Positions 8,068 to 16,491 of a stretch of 43,150 nucleotides of DNA are shown one piece after another; within the stretch, counting starts at the first letter, position 1, and each line of letters opens with the position of its first letter. The stretch covers positions 1 to 43,150 of the forward strand of contig CANGGL010000009.1 of NCBI GenBank assembly GCA_947453465.1. The letters run 5' to 3'. Under the pieces are notes generated by a model. The model did no database searches, was not told the DNA's origin, and saw nothing but the letters and a program-made list of their open reading frames with translations. Position numbers and translations under genes: made by a program. Origin of the DNA: Microbacteriaceae bacterium. GTDB taxonomy: Bacteria > Actinomycetota > Actinomycetes > Actinomycetales > Microbacteriaceae.

Positions 8068-9848
8068 GTTCATCAACTCTGAGCACCATCCTGTTTGCCG
8101 TCTTCGTCGCGTTCACTCTGGTGCTCGTGTTCAGGGCTGGCCGTTCCACCAAGAAGTCTTCTGACTTCTACGATGGTGGCGGTTCGTTCTCAGGTTTCCA
8201 AAACGGCTTGGCCATTGCCGGTGACTACATGTCGGCGGCTTCGTTCCTAGGCATCGCCGGCACCATCGCGCTGTTCGGTTACGACGGCTTCCTTTACTCA
8301 ATCGGCTTCCTGGTTGCCTGGTTGGTGGCGCTGCTGCTCATCGCTGAACCGCTGCGCAACTCTGGCCGCTTCACGATGGGTGACGTCCTTGCCTTCCGCA
8401 TGAAGCAGCGCCCGGTTCGTGGGGCTGCAGCAACTTCAACCCTCGTGGTTTCGGTCTTCTACCTAATGGCACAGATGGTTGGTGCCGGCGCTCTTGTTTC
8501 ACTTTTGCTAGGCATTAGCGACCCAGGTGCCAAGAGTTGGATCATCGGCGGCGTGGGCATCTTGATGATCGTCTACGTGACTGTCGGAGGAATGAAGGGC
8601 ACCACCTACGTCCAGATCGTTAAGGCGTTCTTGCTCATGATCGGTGCCATCCTGATGACCTTCATGGTTCTATGGACCTTCCACTTCAACATCTCAGACC
8701 TACTTGGTGCTGCAGCCAATAATTCGGGCAAACATGAAGCCTTCCTTCAGCCTGGCTTGAAGTTTGGCAAGGAGATGCTCGACCCGGCAACCGGTTTGGT
8801 TGATGCGGGCAAGACCTTGATCAGCAAGCTGGATCTGCTGTCTTTGGGTATGGCTCTGGTTCTCGGCACCGCGGGTCTTCCGCACATCCTGATTCGTTTC
8901 TACACCGTGCCTACTGCCAAGGCTGCCCGCAAGTCGGTCAACTGGGCAATCGGCAACATCGGTGCCTTCTACCTAATGACCATTGCGCTAGGTTTCGGCG
9001 CGGCTGCACTTTTGAGCCGCACCAACCTGTTCCGCGGTTACAAGGTTGATGTCACCGGATGTTTGATGGATGCAAAGGGTGCGGCGATTGTTGACGGTTC
9101 GGTGAACTGTACGACGCTCGAAAACGTGGCTAATCTCTCGGCCGATGCCAAGAAACTTTTGGTTCCGGTTGACCCATCCGGTAACGTGGCAGCTCCTCAG
9201 CTAGCCGAGTTCCTTGGTGGCGGTGCCGGCACGACCGGTGGTGCAATCATGCTCGCGGTTATCGGTGCAATTGCATTCGCCACCATCCTTGCTGTTGTTG
9301 CTGGCCTAACCCTGGCCAGCTCGTCATCGTTTGCACACGACCTGTATGCAAACGTGATCAAGCGCGGCAAGGCCTCACCAGAGCAAGAGGTTCGCGTTGC
9401 CAAGATCTCGGCAATCGTCATCGGCTTGATTTCGATTGTCTTGGCAATCGGAGCGCAGGGCATGAACGTGGCCTTCTTGGTTGCAATTGCGTTCGCGATT
9501 GCCGCTTCGGGCAACCTTCCGGCAGTGCTTTACTCACTGTTCTGGAAGAAGTTCAACACCCGCGGCGCCGTTTGGGCAATCTATGGCGGTTTGGCCGCTG
9601 CACTTATTCTTTTGGTGTTCTCACCAAACGTCACCGGTGCAGAGACCAGCCTCTTGAAGTTGAGCGAAGTAGGTTATCGCTTCGACTTCTTCCCATTGTC
9701 TAACCCAGGCATCGTCTCGATTCCGCTCGGCTTCTTCTTCGGCTGGCTCGGAACAGTGACCTCGAATGAGCGAAACGTACAGAAGTACGCAGAGCTTGAG
9801 GTTCGCTCGATGACCGGTGCCGCTATCGGCAAGGCTGCCGTGCACTAA
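8064..9848 (+). CDS. actP: Cation/acetate symporter of the SSS family
   Basis: A 594-residue polytopic transporter of the sodium:solute symporter family. The N-terminal helix is followed by the conserved SSDFYDGGGSFSGFQNGLAIAGDYMSAASFLG, typical of ActP/MctC carriers of short-chain carboxylates (acetate, propionate, pyruvate). Many hydrophobic helices follow, with a long hydrophilic loop around residues 325-385 that contains two Cys (GCLMD, VNCTT). The GTG start is fixed by its overlap with the DUF485 stop. The likely role is uptake of acetate with sodium or protons. Exact substrate preference cannot be read from the sequence. A strong terminator follows 35 nt after the stop. Confidence 0.93.
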   Translation: MSSSTLSTILFAVFVAFTLVLVFRAGRSTKKSSDFYDGGGSFSGFQNGLAIAGDYMSAASFLGIAGTIALFGYDGFLYSIGFLVAWLVALLLIAEPLRNSGRFTMGDVLAFRMKQRPVRGAAATSTLVVSVFYLMAQMVGAGALVSLLLGISDPGAKSWIIGGVGILMIVYVTVGGMKGTTYVQIVKAFLLMIGAILMTFMVLWTFHFNISDLLGAAANNSGKHEAFLQPGLKFGKEMLDPATGLVDAGKTLISKLDLLSLGMALVLGTAGLPHILIRFYTVPTAKAARKSVNWAIGNIGAFYLMTIALGFGAAALLSRTNLFRGYKVDVTGCLMDAKGAAIVDGSVNCTTLENVANLSADAKKLLVPVDPSGNVAAPQLAEFLGGGAGTTGGAIMLAVIGAIAFATILAVVAGLTLASSSSFAHDLYANVIKRGKASPEQEVRVAKISAIVIGLISIVLAIGAQGMNVAFLVAIAFAIAASGNLPAVLYSLFWKKFNTRGAVWAIYGGLAAALILLVFSPNVTGAETSLLKLSEVGYRFDFFPLSNPGIVSIPLGFFFGWLGTVTSNERNVQKYAELEVRSMTGAAIGKAAVH

Positions 9849-9855
9849 ATCGCGT

Positions 9856-9907
9856 CATAGGACTCATCGAGTCCTATGCGAGACCCCGGTCAAATGGCCG
9901 GGGTTTT
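9856..9907 (+). terminator. Double hairpin with rho-independent terminator after actP
   Basis: Two stems follow actP. CATAGGACTC-ATC-GAGTCCTATG (9856-9878) is a perfect 10-bp stem. ACCCCGG with CCGGGGT (9883-9904), then TTTT, is a classical intrinsic terminator. Confidence 0.85.
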
Positions 9908-9975
9908 CGCATTCTCGGGATTAGCGGGAGCGTGCCTGCTGTTGAACAGCTTCGGAGCTAAACGAAAGAGAGTCC

Positions 9976-10920
9976 GTGCCGAACAACGCACTACAAGAAT
10001 CACTGTCCAAGCGATTCCGTCGACTTTTGTCTGGCGACCCCGATGGCGTTCCGCCATGGTTGGATGTCATCGCTGCCGGAGATGAGGGCGGGCTCTATCT
10101 CCCATCAGATGCTCCTTGGATTGTTCATGCCGACTTCGGCACCCTGGTTGGCGGCATCCGCGCACTGCTTATGCAGGCTCTGCACCCGGGCTCACTTACC
10201 GGTGTTGCCACACACTCACGTTACGAGGAGGATGCCCTAGGCCGCCTGGCCGGCACCATTCGCTGGTTGACCGTGACAACTTTTGGCTCGCACGCCGCCA
10301 TCGCTGGCGAGGCACAGCGCGTCAACCGCATGCACAAGCGCGTCACAGGTGAGTACGAGACGGCTCAGGGGGAGCAGCGCCCTTATCGTGCCGCCGACCC
10401 CGACCTTTTACTTTGGGTGCACATCGCATTCATGGAGTCATTTCTGCGTTGTCACCAGATGTATGCCTGGCGTGAGATTCCGGTTGGTACCGACGCGGAC
10501 GCTGTGGCTGGCGAGTCAGGTGCCGACGCCTACATCCGTCTCTGGTCAAAGTCGGTTGAGCCAATCGGGCTAACCTCGGCGCCGATGAATGAACGCGAGC
10601 TCTTGATTGAAATCGAGCGCTACAAACGTGAGCTGGTGGCCACCCCAAAGACTCTGGATGTGGTGAAGTTCATCAAGCGCCCACCGCTGCCAACTCTGGC
10701 TAAGCCTGTTTATAACCTTCTGTTCGAGGCTGCCGTAGTTTCGCTGCCGGCCCAGTTCCGCGAGCTCCTCGGCCTCAAGGCAAAGCCTCGTTGGTTGATC
10801 CAGCCGCTAACCCGCGGCGTTCTGCGTTTCATTCGGCTTGCCATCGGCCCTGAAAGCCCGATCGAGGACGGTGCAATCGCAAGACTGCAACGAATCGGTG
10901 CCTGGGGTATTAGGGAATAA
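9976..10920 (+). CDS. MpaB-type oxygenase family protein (DUF2236)
   Basis: A 314-residue protein of the DUF2236/MpaB family. The conserved core is visible: HADFGTLVGGIRALLMQALHPGSLTGVATHSRY, then GRLAGTIRWLTVTTFGS and LLLWVHIAFMESFL. The spaced histidines (HADF, LHPG, THSR, WVHIA) are probable heme or metal ligands. The family covers putative heme-dependent oxygenases related to fungal MpaB and the latex-clearing protein; the substrate in actinobacteria is generally unknown. The GTG start at 9976 sits behind GAAAGAGAG. It stands alone between the actP terminator and a 305-bp gap. Family assignment is firm, activity is not. Confidence 0.88.
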   Translation: MPNNALQESLSKRFRRLLSGDPDGVPPWLDVIAAGDEGGLYLPSDAPWIVHADFGTLVGGIRALLMQALHPGSLTGVATHSRYEEDALGRLAGTIRWLTVTTFGSHAAIAGEAQRVNRMHKRVTGEYETAQGEQRPYRAADPDLLLWVHIAFMESFLRCHQMYAWREIPVGTDADAVAGESGADAYIRLWSKSVEPIGLTSAPMNERELLIEIERYKRELVATPKTLDVVKFIKRPPLPTLAKPVYNLLFEAAVVSLPAQFRELLGLKAKPRWLIQPLTRGVLRFIRLAIGPESPIEDGAIARLQRIGAWGIRE

Positions 10921-11225
10921 ACTCGAATAATTTCCGTTTGAGCGCATGGTGGCTTTCACTCGGGGCTTAATGAGCTCCTAGCCTGTCTACCAAAACTGAT
11001 GCTTTTTCGCTCTCCAACGAAAGACTCTGCGTCAATCAGGTTCCCCAGGATCTGCGGCTTTGACGGTCTCAATCAAACTTCAAGTAACCGCCTTTGTTTC
11101 GGCGCGCAAGACACCACTCTCACTGCAGCGTCTTGGAGTTACTTCGGGCCGAACGGTCATCTCTAGGGGTATTCGTCTGGCGCTCTACCTTGACGAATTG
11201 AGTTGGCATTCACCTCGAAGTGAGG
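10921..11225. other. 305-bp gap without a recognisable gene
   Basis: It lies between the converging MpaB-like gene and the InlB-repeat gene. Visible elements are a weak hairpin GGGGCT-TAATG-AGCTCC (10962-10978), which may end the MpaB transcript, and an inverted repeat TTTCG-N8-CGAAA (11005-11022). A plus-strand ORF of 80 codons starts at 11060 but runs into the antisense of the InlB-repeat gene and resembles nothing known. No tRNA, insertion sequence or attachment-site duplication was seen. Confidence 0.5.
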
Positions 11226-13835
11226 CTACTTGGTCAATAGAATCTTTACTCGGCGTTGCTGCGCGCTCTCCACTCTGGTCTGCACAGCATCAACGTGAAT
11301 GACTTGGATGGACGAGCCTAGTAAATGCTTCACCATGGCGCAGGCGTTCTGACCGCGCAGTTTGCTTAGGCGCAGGTCAGAGGCAAGGACTGTTGGGCCT
11401 TCGGTGTAACCGATGCACTGAACTTTGCTGAAGCCTGGGTTTCTTTGAGCGAAGGACAAGATGGCTGCCTTCGTGCTCTTGTTAAGCAGAGGAGATCCGT
11501 CAGCAAACCCTGACGCAATTAAGACTGGATTCTTCTGCCAGTGGGCATAAACGGTTACATCGCCGATTTCCTCTGGTTTGAATTCTGCCGGCAAGATTCC
11601 ACCGCCTCCCGCAGTCTTGTACCAGCCGAGGAAAACGTATCCAGGACGGCTTGATTTGGCGGTTAGCGCGATCGATTCTTGGAATGTTTGAGGTGCAACT
11701 GCTGACCCACCTTGCGCTTCAAAAGTAACGGCATATTCAAGTTTCGACCACTGAGCAAATAACGTGATGTTCGTTTTTCGATTCGGCGCAACTGGAGAGC
11801 TCAGCTTGGCTCCTCCGGTGGCACTAATGAACCAGCCGATGAACGAATAGCCAGTGCGGGTCGGAGCTGCTGCCAGCGTAAAAGTGGCCGTATACGTTCC
11901 TGGAGAAACCGAGCTTCCGCCTTGGCTGTCATAGGTGACTATGTAAACAGTAGGTTCAGGCTGACTTGGTGAGCTGACCAGGGTGACCGGAGCCAGTGTC
12001 CACTGTGCGTAGATCGTAATGTCTGCAAACGAGGTCGGCGTGTATGTTGCGCCTAGTGCGCTTCCTCCGCTTGATGCTGCGAACCAACCGTTGAAGGTGT
12101 AGCCGGTGCGGGTTGGTGCTGCTGGCAGGGTTACGGTGCCGGTGTAGTTGGTTCCGGTTGCCGCGTTGCTGTCTTGTGTATCAAAGGTTACGCGGTGTGG
12201 CACAGCTGTCCACTGTGCGTAGATCGTAACGTCTACAAACGAGGCCGGCGTGTATGTTGCGCCTAGTGCGCTTCCTCCGCTTGATGCTGCGAACCAACCG
12301 TTGAAGGTGTAGCCGGTGCGGGTTGGTGCTGCTGGCAGGGTTACGGTGCCGGTGTAGTTGGTTCCGGTTGCCGCGTTGGTGTCCTGTGTGTCGAAGGTTA
12401 CGCGGTGCATTGGAATCCACTGCGCATGAAGCGTTATGTCTGCGGCAACAGTTGGCGTGTACGGTGAAGTCAACGACGATCCGCCTGTCGAAGCCACGAA
12501 CCAACCTGCAAATTCAAATCCCGATTTTGTCGGCCCGGCAGGTAGGTTTATGTACGTTTCGTAGGTGTCCGCTGCCACGGTGCTTCCGCCGTGCGGATCG
12601 AAGGTGACGTTATGGGTGTTCTGCACCCACTGCGCGAACACGGTTACATCACCCGAGGCAGATTGAGTACCGGTTAGTGGGGTGCCGCCCGAGCTGGCAG
12701 CGAACCATCCGAGGAACGTGTAGCCACTTCGTGTTGGAGCGCTTGGTAGTGCAAATGAATTCGTGAACGTTACATCAGGCACAGCTGAACCGGATTGAGA
12801 GTCGAAGCTAGCTGTCTGGGCAATGATGAATGGAACAGAGACCACGGCCTGAAAGATGTTGTCATCGCCGGAGGGGTTTGTCATGTTCAAAGTGACTTTG
12901 TTAACGCCCGCAGCCAGAAAATTGTCGAGATTGTAAAGTTCATCATCAGCTTGGCCGTCCCCAGGAGCTGGGTTTGTTGGGTTCGTCGTGGCGTCCTCGA
13001 CGCCACCTACCGTTATGAGGGAGGCTCCGTCGTCAGATCCACCGGCAGAACCGCTCAAGTAGTCCCATGTTCCAGTTGCAGACAGGTTATTGCGTCCCTT
13101 GATGTTCGAGTATTGCCCACCTCCTGAGCTCCAGGCAATTCCGAAGGAAAGACTCGAACCAACCTGGGCGCTGGTCAGAGTCTGAAAGGTCAGCGGAAAA
13201 TCCTGCCCGGCACTGTCAGAGGAACCAAAGTAGGTCACCACGCTCGCATCATGATTCATGGTTGGGTTATTGAAAATAACGGTCAGTGCTAGACCTGCAG
13301 GCTCACTGGTGTCACCGATAACGTAAACGGCAGGAATTGAATATTTCGTGCCCGCGAGAGGAAGTGTTGCTGCGGTTCCCGCCGGAGCCGGAGAGCCGCC
13401 TAGAAATGACGTGACGATTGACGTGACGTCTGCGAAATAGTTTGTCCATTCACCGCGAAACGGGGTGGCGGAGCCAGGCTTGTAGTTTTCGCGAGTAAAG
13501 ACCACATCCGCAGAATCCAGGCTTACAGAGGGCATTGGCGCTTCAAGCCCTTGCCGATCCTTGCCGCCGGCAGTTAGGTAGGCTGCGACTACCGTAGTAG
13601 CACCAGCTGGTTTCACAATGTCGAGCACGCCAACGCCATTATTTGCGCCCATGCCATCTGTCGAAACCTGGTATTTTCCCAAGAATCGCGAGATCTCTAC
13701 CAGCCCAAATCCTTGTGTGCGGGTTCCTGAAAATGGAGTCGCATTGGCCGCAACCGGGGTGCTGAATGTAACCGAAATAGCGCTCAATACAACAGCCAAA
13801 ATAATTCCAGTGAATCTAGACCAGCGCTTCGACAT
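11226..13835 (-). CDS. Secreted InlB-type B-repeat protein with OmpA-like C-terminal domain
   Basis: An 869-residue extracellular protein. The chosen ATG at 13835 puts a signal peptide (MSKRWSRFTGIILAVV, cleavage near AANA-TPF) at the N-terminus; an in-frame ATG 19 codons upstream would bury it. Residues about 35-335 form an uncharacterised beta-rich domain with an acidic segment (PGDGQADDELYNLD) resembling calcium-binding surface modules. From about 335 to 765 there are six InlB B-repeats (Flg_new family), each with a GYTFxGWF core and ending in AQW or AHW. The last ~100 residues are OmpA-like (GYTEGP, SxLRGQNACAMVKHLLG, RRVKILL), which usually bind peptidoglycan. No LPxTG motif or C-terminal membrane anchor is present, so retention would depend on the OmpA-like domain. 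A role in surface attachment is inferred. It may be controlled by the adjacent two-component system. Confidence 0.85.
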   Translation of the reverse strand: MSKRWSRFTGIILAVVLSAISVTFSTPVAANATPFSGTRTQGFGLVEISRFLGKYQVSTDGMGANNGVGVLDIVKPAGATTVVAAYLTAGGKDRQGLEAPMPSVSLDSADVVFTRENYKPGSATPFRGEWTNYFADVTSIVTSFLGGSPAPAGTAATLPLAGTKYSIPAVYVIGDTSEPAGLALTVIFNNPTMNHDASVVTYFGSSDSAGQDFPLTFQTLTSAQVGSSLSFGIAWSSGGGQYSNIKGRNNLSATGTWDYLSGSAGGSDDGASLITVGGVEDATTNPTNPAPGDGQADDELYNLDNFLAAGVNKVTLNMTNPSGDDNIFQAVVSVPFIIAQTASFDSQSGSAVPDVTFTNSFALPSAPTRSGYTFLGWFAASSGGTPLTGTQSASGDVTVFAQWVQNTHNVTFDPHGGSTVAADTYETYINLPAGPTKSGFEFAGWFVASTGGSSLTSPYTPTVAADITLHAQWIPMHRVTFDTQDTNAATGTNYTGTVTLPAAPTRTGYTFNGWFAASSGGSALGATYTPASFVDVTIYAQWTAVPHRVTFDTQDSNAATGTNYTGTVTLPAAPTRTGYTFNGWFAASSGGSALGATYTPTSFADITIYAQWTLAPVTLVSSPSQPEPTVYIVTYDSQGGSSVSPGTYTATFTLAAAPTRTGYSFIGWFISATGGAKLSSPVAPNRKTNITLFAQWSKLEYAVTFEAQGGSAVAPQTFQESIALTAKSSRPGYVFLGWYKTAGGGGILPAEFKPEEIGDVTVYAHWQKNPVLIASGFADGSPLLNKSTKAAILSFAQRNPGFSKVQCIGYTEGPTVLASDLRLSKLRGQNACAMVKHLLGSSIQVIHVDAVQTRVESAQQRRVKILLTK
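11998..12407 (-). repeat. Two near-identical 210-bp tandem repeats inside the InlB-repeat gene
   Basis: Units at 11998-12197 and 12208-12407 have a 210-bp period (70 codons). By manual comparison they differ at about seven positions in 200, clustered at the two ends. They encode B-repeats 3 and 4; the other four repeats are much more diverged. This indicates a recent in-frame duplication or gene-conversion event, and a site where repeat number could vary between strains. Confidence 0.9.
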
Positions 13836-13890
13836 AAGTGACCCCAAATCGGATTGAACAAAGGCGCGAAGGTGGATGTCGCGCTGAATC

Positions 13891-13943
13891 ACCTTAGAAC
13901 TTTGGTTTTTGCTTGAGGTTCTGAATGTTCACCCTTGTGAACA
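13891..13943 (-). promoter_or_regulatory. Promoter and dyad operator of the InlB-repeat gene
   Basis: On the minus strand a perfect dyad TGTTCAC-N4-GTGAACA (13926-13943) lies 31 nt (measured from its TTCAC/GTGAA core) upstream of TAAGGT (13891-13896), a TAnnnT-type -10. No good -35 hexamer is seen, which fits an activator-dependent promoter. The leader to the ATG at 13835 would be about 50 nt. The same core dyad at nearly the same spacing precedes the response-regulator gene. Confidence 0.5.
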
Positions 13944-13970
13944 TGTCCGCAAAACTGAATCTCAAAGGTT

Positions 13971-15725
13971 TTATGAACCAGGCTCGCTGATCACGTAGCA
14001 GGTCAAAAGGCAGCCGTTGCCGGTGTCTTCTAGGCGCCAAGAGTGGGTGACCTGGTCTAGCATGGCGGTGCCCAAACCTGAGTGATCAATTCCTTTTCCG
14101 GATCCAACTCCACTGTCGAGAATCTCAATTTTGAGGAGGGAATCATCAGCGCGGCTCACACCTATTTCAATAGCGGACGCCTTTCCATGCCTAATGGCAT
14201 TGCTCACGCCTTCGCGGGCAATTTCGATTAAGCAGGCCGTTGTTCCCGGGTCACTTTGGAGGACTTTGAGGACCTCGGGAGAAATCCGATGTTTCACATC
14301 GCAGGACCGTGACCAAACCGCTGCGATGTTAGCCAGGGCATCGGTGATTTGGGGGACCATGGCATCTGAAGAATCTAAAGTGACAAGCGCGTCAAGTATG
14401 CGTTTCTGGGTTTTTGATCTCTCTTCCGCGTCTACGTTCGGATCAGCCAGTGCCATCGCTGAGGATACAAGGGCGGATTGGATTGGACCATGGAGGATCC
14501 AGGTTGCATTTCGACGAGTTATCCAAATTTGCTTGCGCAGTCGAGTGATGAGTTTTGATAGTTGTTCGTTGCTCTCGATTACTTCGGCCTCGGCGATCGA
14601 TCTCAATTCATTCGCAATCGCCATTCGAGCAAATATCCAAGCGCTTCCAAAGCTAAACGAAAACTGAACCAAGATGATTGGGGCGGGTGTGTTTGACAGA
14701 CCTATGGTGAGCGCGGCCGTTGCAAATGCAACCGCATATATCGCAGCCAAAGCTAGAGTCGCCATCGCTGGCGTAGCGAACTCGTTTCGCTTGGGCCAAA
14801 TAAATTGCGTGAGTCCCAAAATTGCCCAAGCCAGAAGAGATTCGAAAATAAATGGGCCAAAATCAGAGTCTTTACCCAGTGCTGGGGAAATTGTTGCAGC
14901 GATTATCAGCAAGGTAATGACTGTGACATTAGGGCGAATCGCTCGTGTGATTGACACTCTCGTGTCTGCCCTGGGTTCGCCGACCTGACCGGTGACGATT
15001 GAATCGAGGTCGCCAAGGATGTTGTCCGTCGACTGGGACAGCTTGTCACACATGGGCCTGACAACGTTCGCGACGGTATTCAACAGGTCTTGAGCAACTG
15101 ATTTCGGTTGAGTCGTTTCTCCGTGGCTCAATTTCTCGAGGATTAACCTGACTGAGGGGTACAACTCCGTATCTAGTTGACGAGAAAGATCTCGCTGCGA
15201 TTGCAAGACTTTTTCGTCGTAGGTCGCACTGAGCCAGATAAGTTTTTGACGCTCGGCGAGTTGTTCTTGATGTAGTTTTCGTGACTCTCGTCGCCGGCCC
15301 GCGGTCAGGTTTGCAAAAGTAAGTAGTGCAATGGCAGCCAGAATCGAGTTGATCAATCGCCCGTTCGGGGGTGTGAGCCCGATAAGTGAACATAGATAGA
15401 CAAGCGATAGGTTCCGGATTGTGCCGGCCAGCCCATAGATCGCCATGATAGTGAAGAAGCTGGTTTGTCGACCTCTAACACTCGGAATGAAAGCTCTCGC
15501 CAAGGTTAGCCAAACCACTGCAACTAACATCGAACCAAAACCGGCAAGCGCCCAGAGAGAAAGAGATTCTCTAGTTCGCCCGATGTCAACGACGGTTGTG
15601 ACCCAGATTGAACCGAAGGCGAATAAGCCAATCACGGAGTTATCAAAAGCAGCCGGGCCGCTCAACTTTGATTGGAAGCCCACTAGCCACTTTGACCAAG
15701 ACTTCATTGGTGAAGCGACTCTCAT
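13971..15725 (-). CDS. Membrane sensor histidine kinase (HisKA_3/UhpB-like)
   Basis: A 584-residue sensor kinase. Four membrane helices (about residues 25-135) are followed by a cytoplasmic coiled region (RRRESRKLHQEQLAERQKL onward). Four more helices (about 265-380) lead to a dimerisation segment with the probable phospho-accepting His412 in WILHGPIQSAL. The ATPase domain (about 480-584) has the N-box EIAREGVSNAIRHG, G1 box DSGVGSG and G2 box GLGTAML. This is the kinase type that pairs with LuxR-type regulators. The ATG at 15725 overlaps the regulator stop by ATGA, so the pair is translationally coupled. No extracellular sensing domain is apparent; the signal may be sensed within the membrane. 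A second helical segment between the membrane blocks resembles a degenerate dimerisation domain. Confidence 0.88.
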   Translation of the reverse strand: MRVASPMKSWSKWLVGFQSKLSGPAAFDNSVIGLFAFGSIWVTTVVDIGRTRESLSLWALAGFGSMLVAVVWLTLARAFIPSVRGRQTSFFTIMAIYGLAGTIRNLSLVYLCSLIGLTPPNGRLINSILAAIALLTFANLTAGRRRESRKLHQEQLAERQKLIWLSATYDEKVLQSQRDLSRQLDTELYPSVRLILEKLSHGETTQPKSVAQDLLNTVANVVRPMCDKLSQSTDNILGDLDSIVTGQVGEPRADTRVSITRAIRPNVTVITLLIIAATISPALGKDSDFGPFIFESLLAWAILGLTQFIWPKRNEFATPAMATLALAAIYAVAFATAALTIGLSNTPAPIILVQFSFSFGSAWIFARMAIANELRSIAEAEVIESNEQLSKLITRLRKQIWITRRNATWILHGPIQSALVSSAMALADPNVDAEERSKTQKRILDALVTLDSSDAMVPQITDALANIAAVWSRSCDVKHRISPEVLKVLQSDPGTTACLIEIAREGVSNAIRHGKASAIEIGVSRADDSLLKIEILDSGVGSGKGIDHSGLGTAMLDQVTHSWRLEDTGNGCLLTCYVISEPGS

Positions 15726-16378
15726 TTGGTCGATTCTCGGAATGGAATTCCTGCTGCCAACATGTAGGCGCGGGCGGCAACAACTCTGGCAGCGCCCTCA
15801 GAGTCATCGTCGGCTCCGATGGATAGCATGGCGCGACCGATCAGGCTGTAGACAGCTCGAATGCTGGTCTTGCGGGCATCCGCAATCTGTTGATTGTCCA
15901 GCCCAAGGGCAATCATCCGCAAAACGTCTATTTGATTTAGCGACAACTTCGCCAAGGGGCGCTTTGGGTCCCGGTCATCCCTCGGAATACCGGCTGTGTT
16001 TCCGCGCAAGACAGCTTCGAGTGCCCTAATTAGACTCTTGTTGTCGGCCAGTTTGTTCTTGTGTAGGTAGGCGATGTTCTCGGGAAGGTCGCGTGCACCG
16101 CGGCCACCAAATCTAGGGTCAGGCATGTGAGTGAGAAAAAGAACTGCGATTCCGGGAGATGAGAGGCGTAAAGAGTCTGCTAGGTCGAATCCAGTTGGGC
16201 CAAATCCCAGATCGACATCCAAAACGACTGCATCTGGATCGAAATCAGAACATATTGCCTCTGCCTCGGCCGCTCTTCCCGCAGTTCTTACCGAGAACCC
16301 CGCGTTCGCCAGCTGGTCTGAGAGCATGAGGCGCGTCAGGTTGTCATCCTCGACAAGCACTACTCTGCGACTTTCCAC
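15722..16378 (-). CDS. LuxR-family response regulator
   Basis: A 218-residue regulator with the start set at GTG 16378, behind AGGGG at 7-nt spacing; the receiver begins almost at once (SRRVVLVEDDN). Receiver residues are E10-D11-D12, phospho-acceptor Asp54 (VVLDVDL), Thr83 and Lys107. The loop HMPDPRFGGRGARDLPENIAYL is longer than usual, as in a group of Microbacteriaceae regulators. The C-terminal helix-turn-helix (LSLNQIDVLRMIALGLDNQQIAD) is of the GerE/LuxR type. A longer in-frame extension exists but would read through the antisense of the tRNA, and a TAGATT -10 lies inside it, so it is rejected. The regulator probably controls its own operon and the InlB-repeat gene. Confidence 0.9.
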   Translation of the reverse strand: MESRRVVLVEDDNLTRLMLSDQLANAGFSVRTAGRAAEAEAICSDFDPDAVVLDVDLGFGPTGFDLADSLRLSSPGIAVLFLTHMPDPRFGGRGARDLPENIAYLHKNKLADNKSLIRALEAVLRGNTAGIPRDDRDPKRPLAKLSLNQIDVLRMIALGLDNQQIADARKTSIRAVYSLIGRAMLSIGADDDSEGAARVVAARAYMLAAGIPFRESTK

Positions 16379-16397
16379 AAGCTCACCCCTCGAAGTA

Positions 16398-16447
16398 AAT
16401 CTAGCAACTTGGGCCTGAACAGCTGAGGCAATCTTCACGGTCGTGAA
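16398..16447 (-). promoter_or_regulatory. Promoter and dyad operator of the two-component operon
   Basis: On the minus strand TTCAC-N4-GTGAA (16434-16447) lies 30 nt upstream of TAGATT (16398-16403), a good TAnnnT -10. Transcription would start near 16391, giving a leader of about 13 nt that contains the AGGGG ribosome site before GTG 16378. The dyad core and its spacing match the one upstream of the InlB-repeat gene. Confidence 0.5.
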
Positions 16448-16491
16448 CATGCACTCAACTAAACTTGTCGGGTTGGCATATTTGGCAACAC

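Noticed and set aside
11060-11302. 80-codon plus-strand ORF in and beyond the 10921-11225 gap
   Set aside because: It overlaps the end of the InlB-repeat gene in antisense, resembles no known family, and has no clear ribosome site.
13926-13943. The GTTCAC-containing dyad as a second PHO box
   Set aside because: It is an inverted repeat with a 4-nt spacer, not the adjacent 11-nt direct repeats that define a PHO box.
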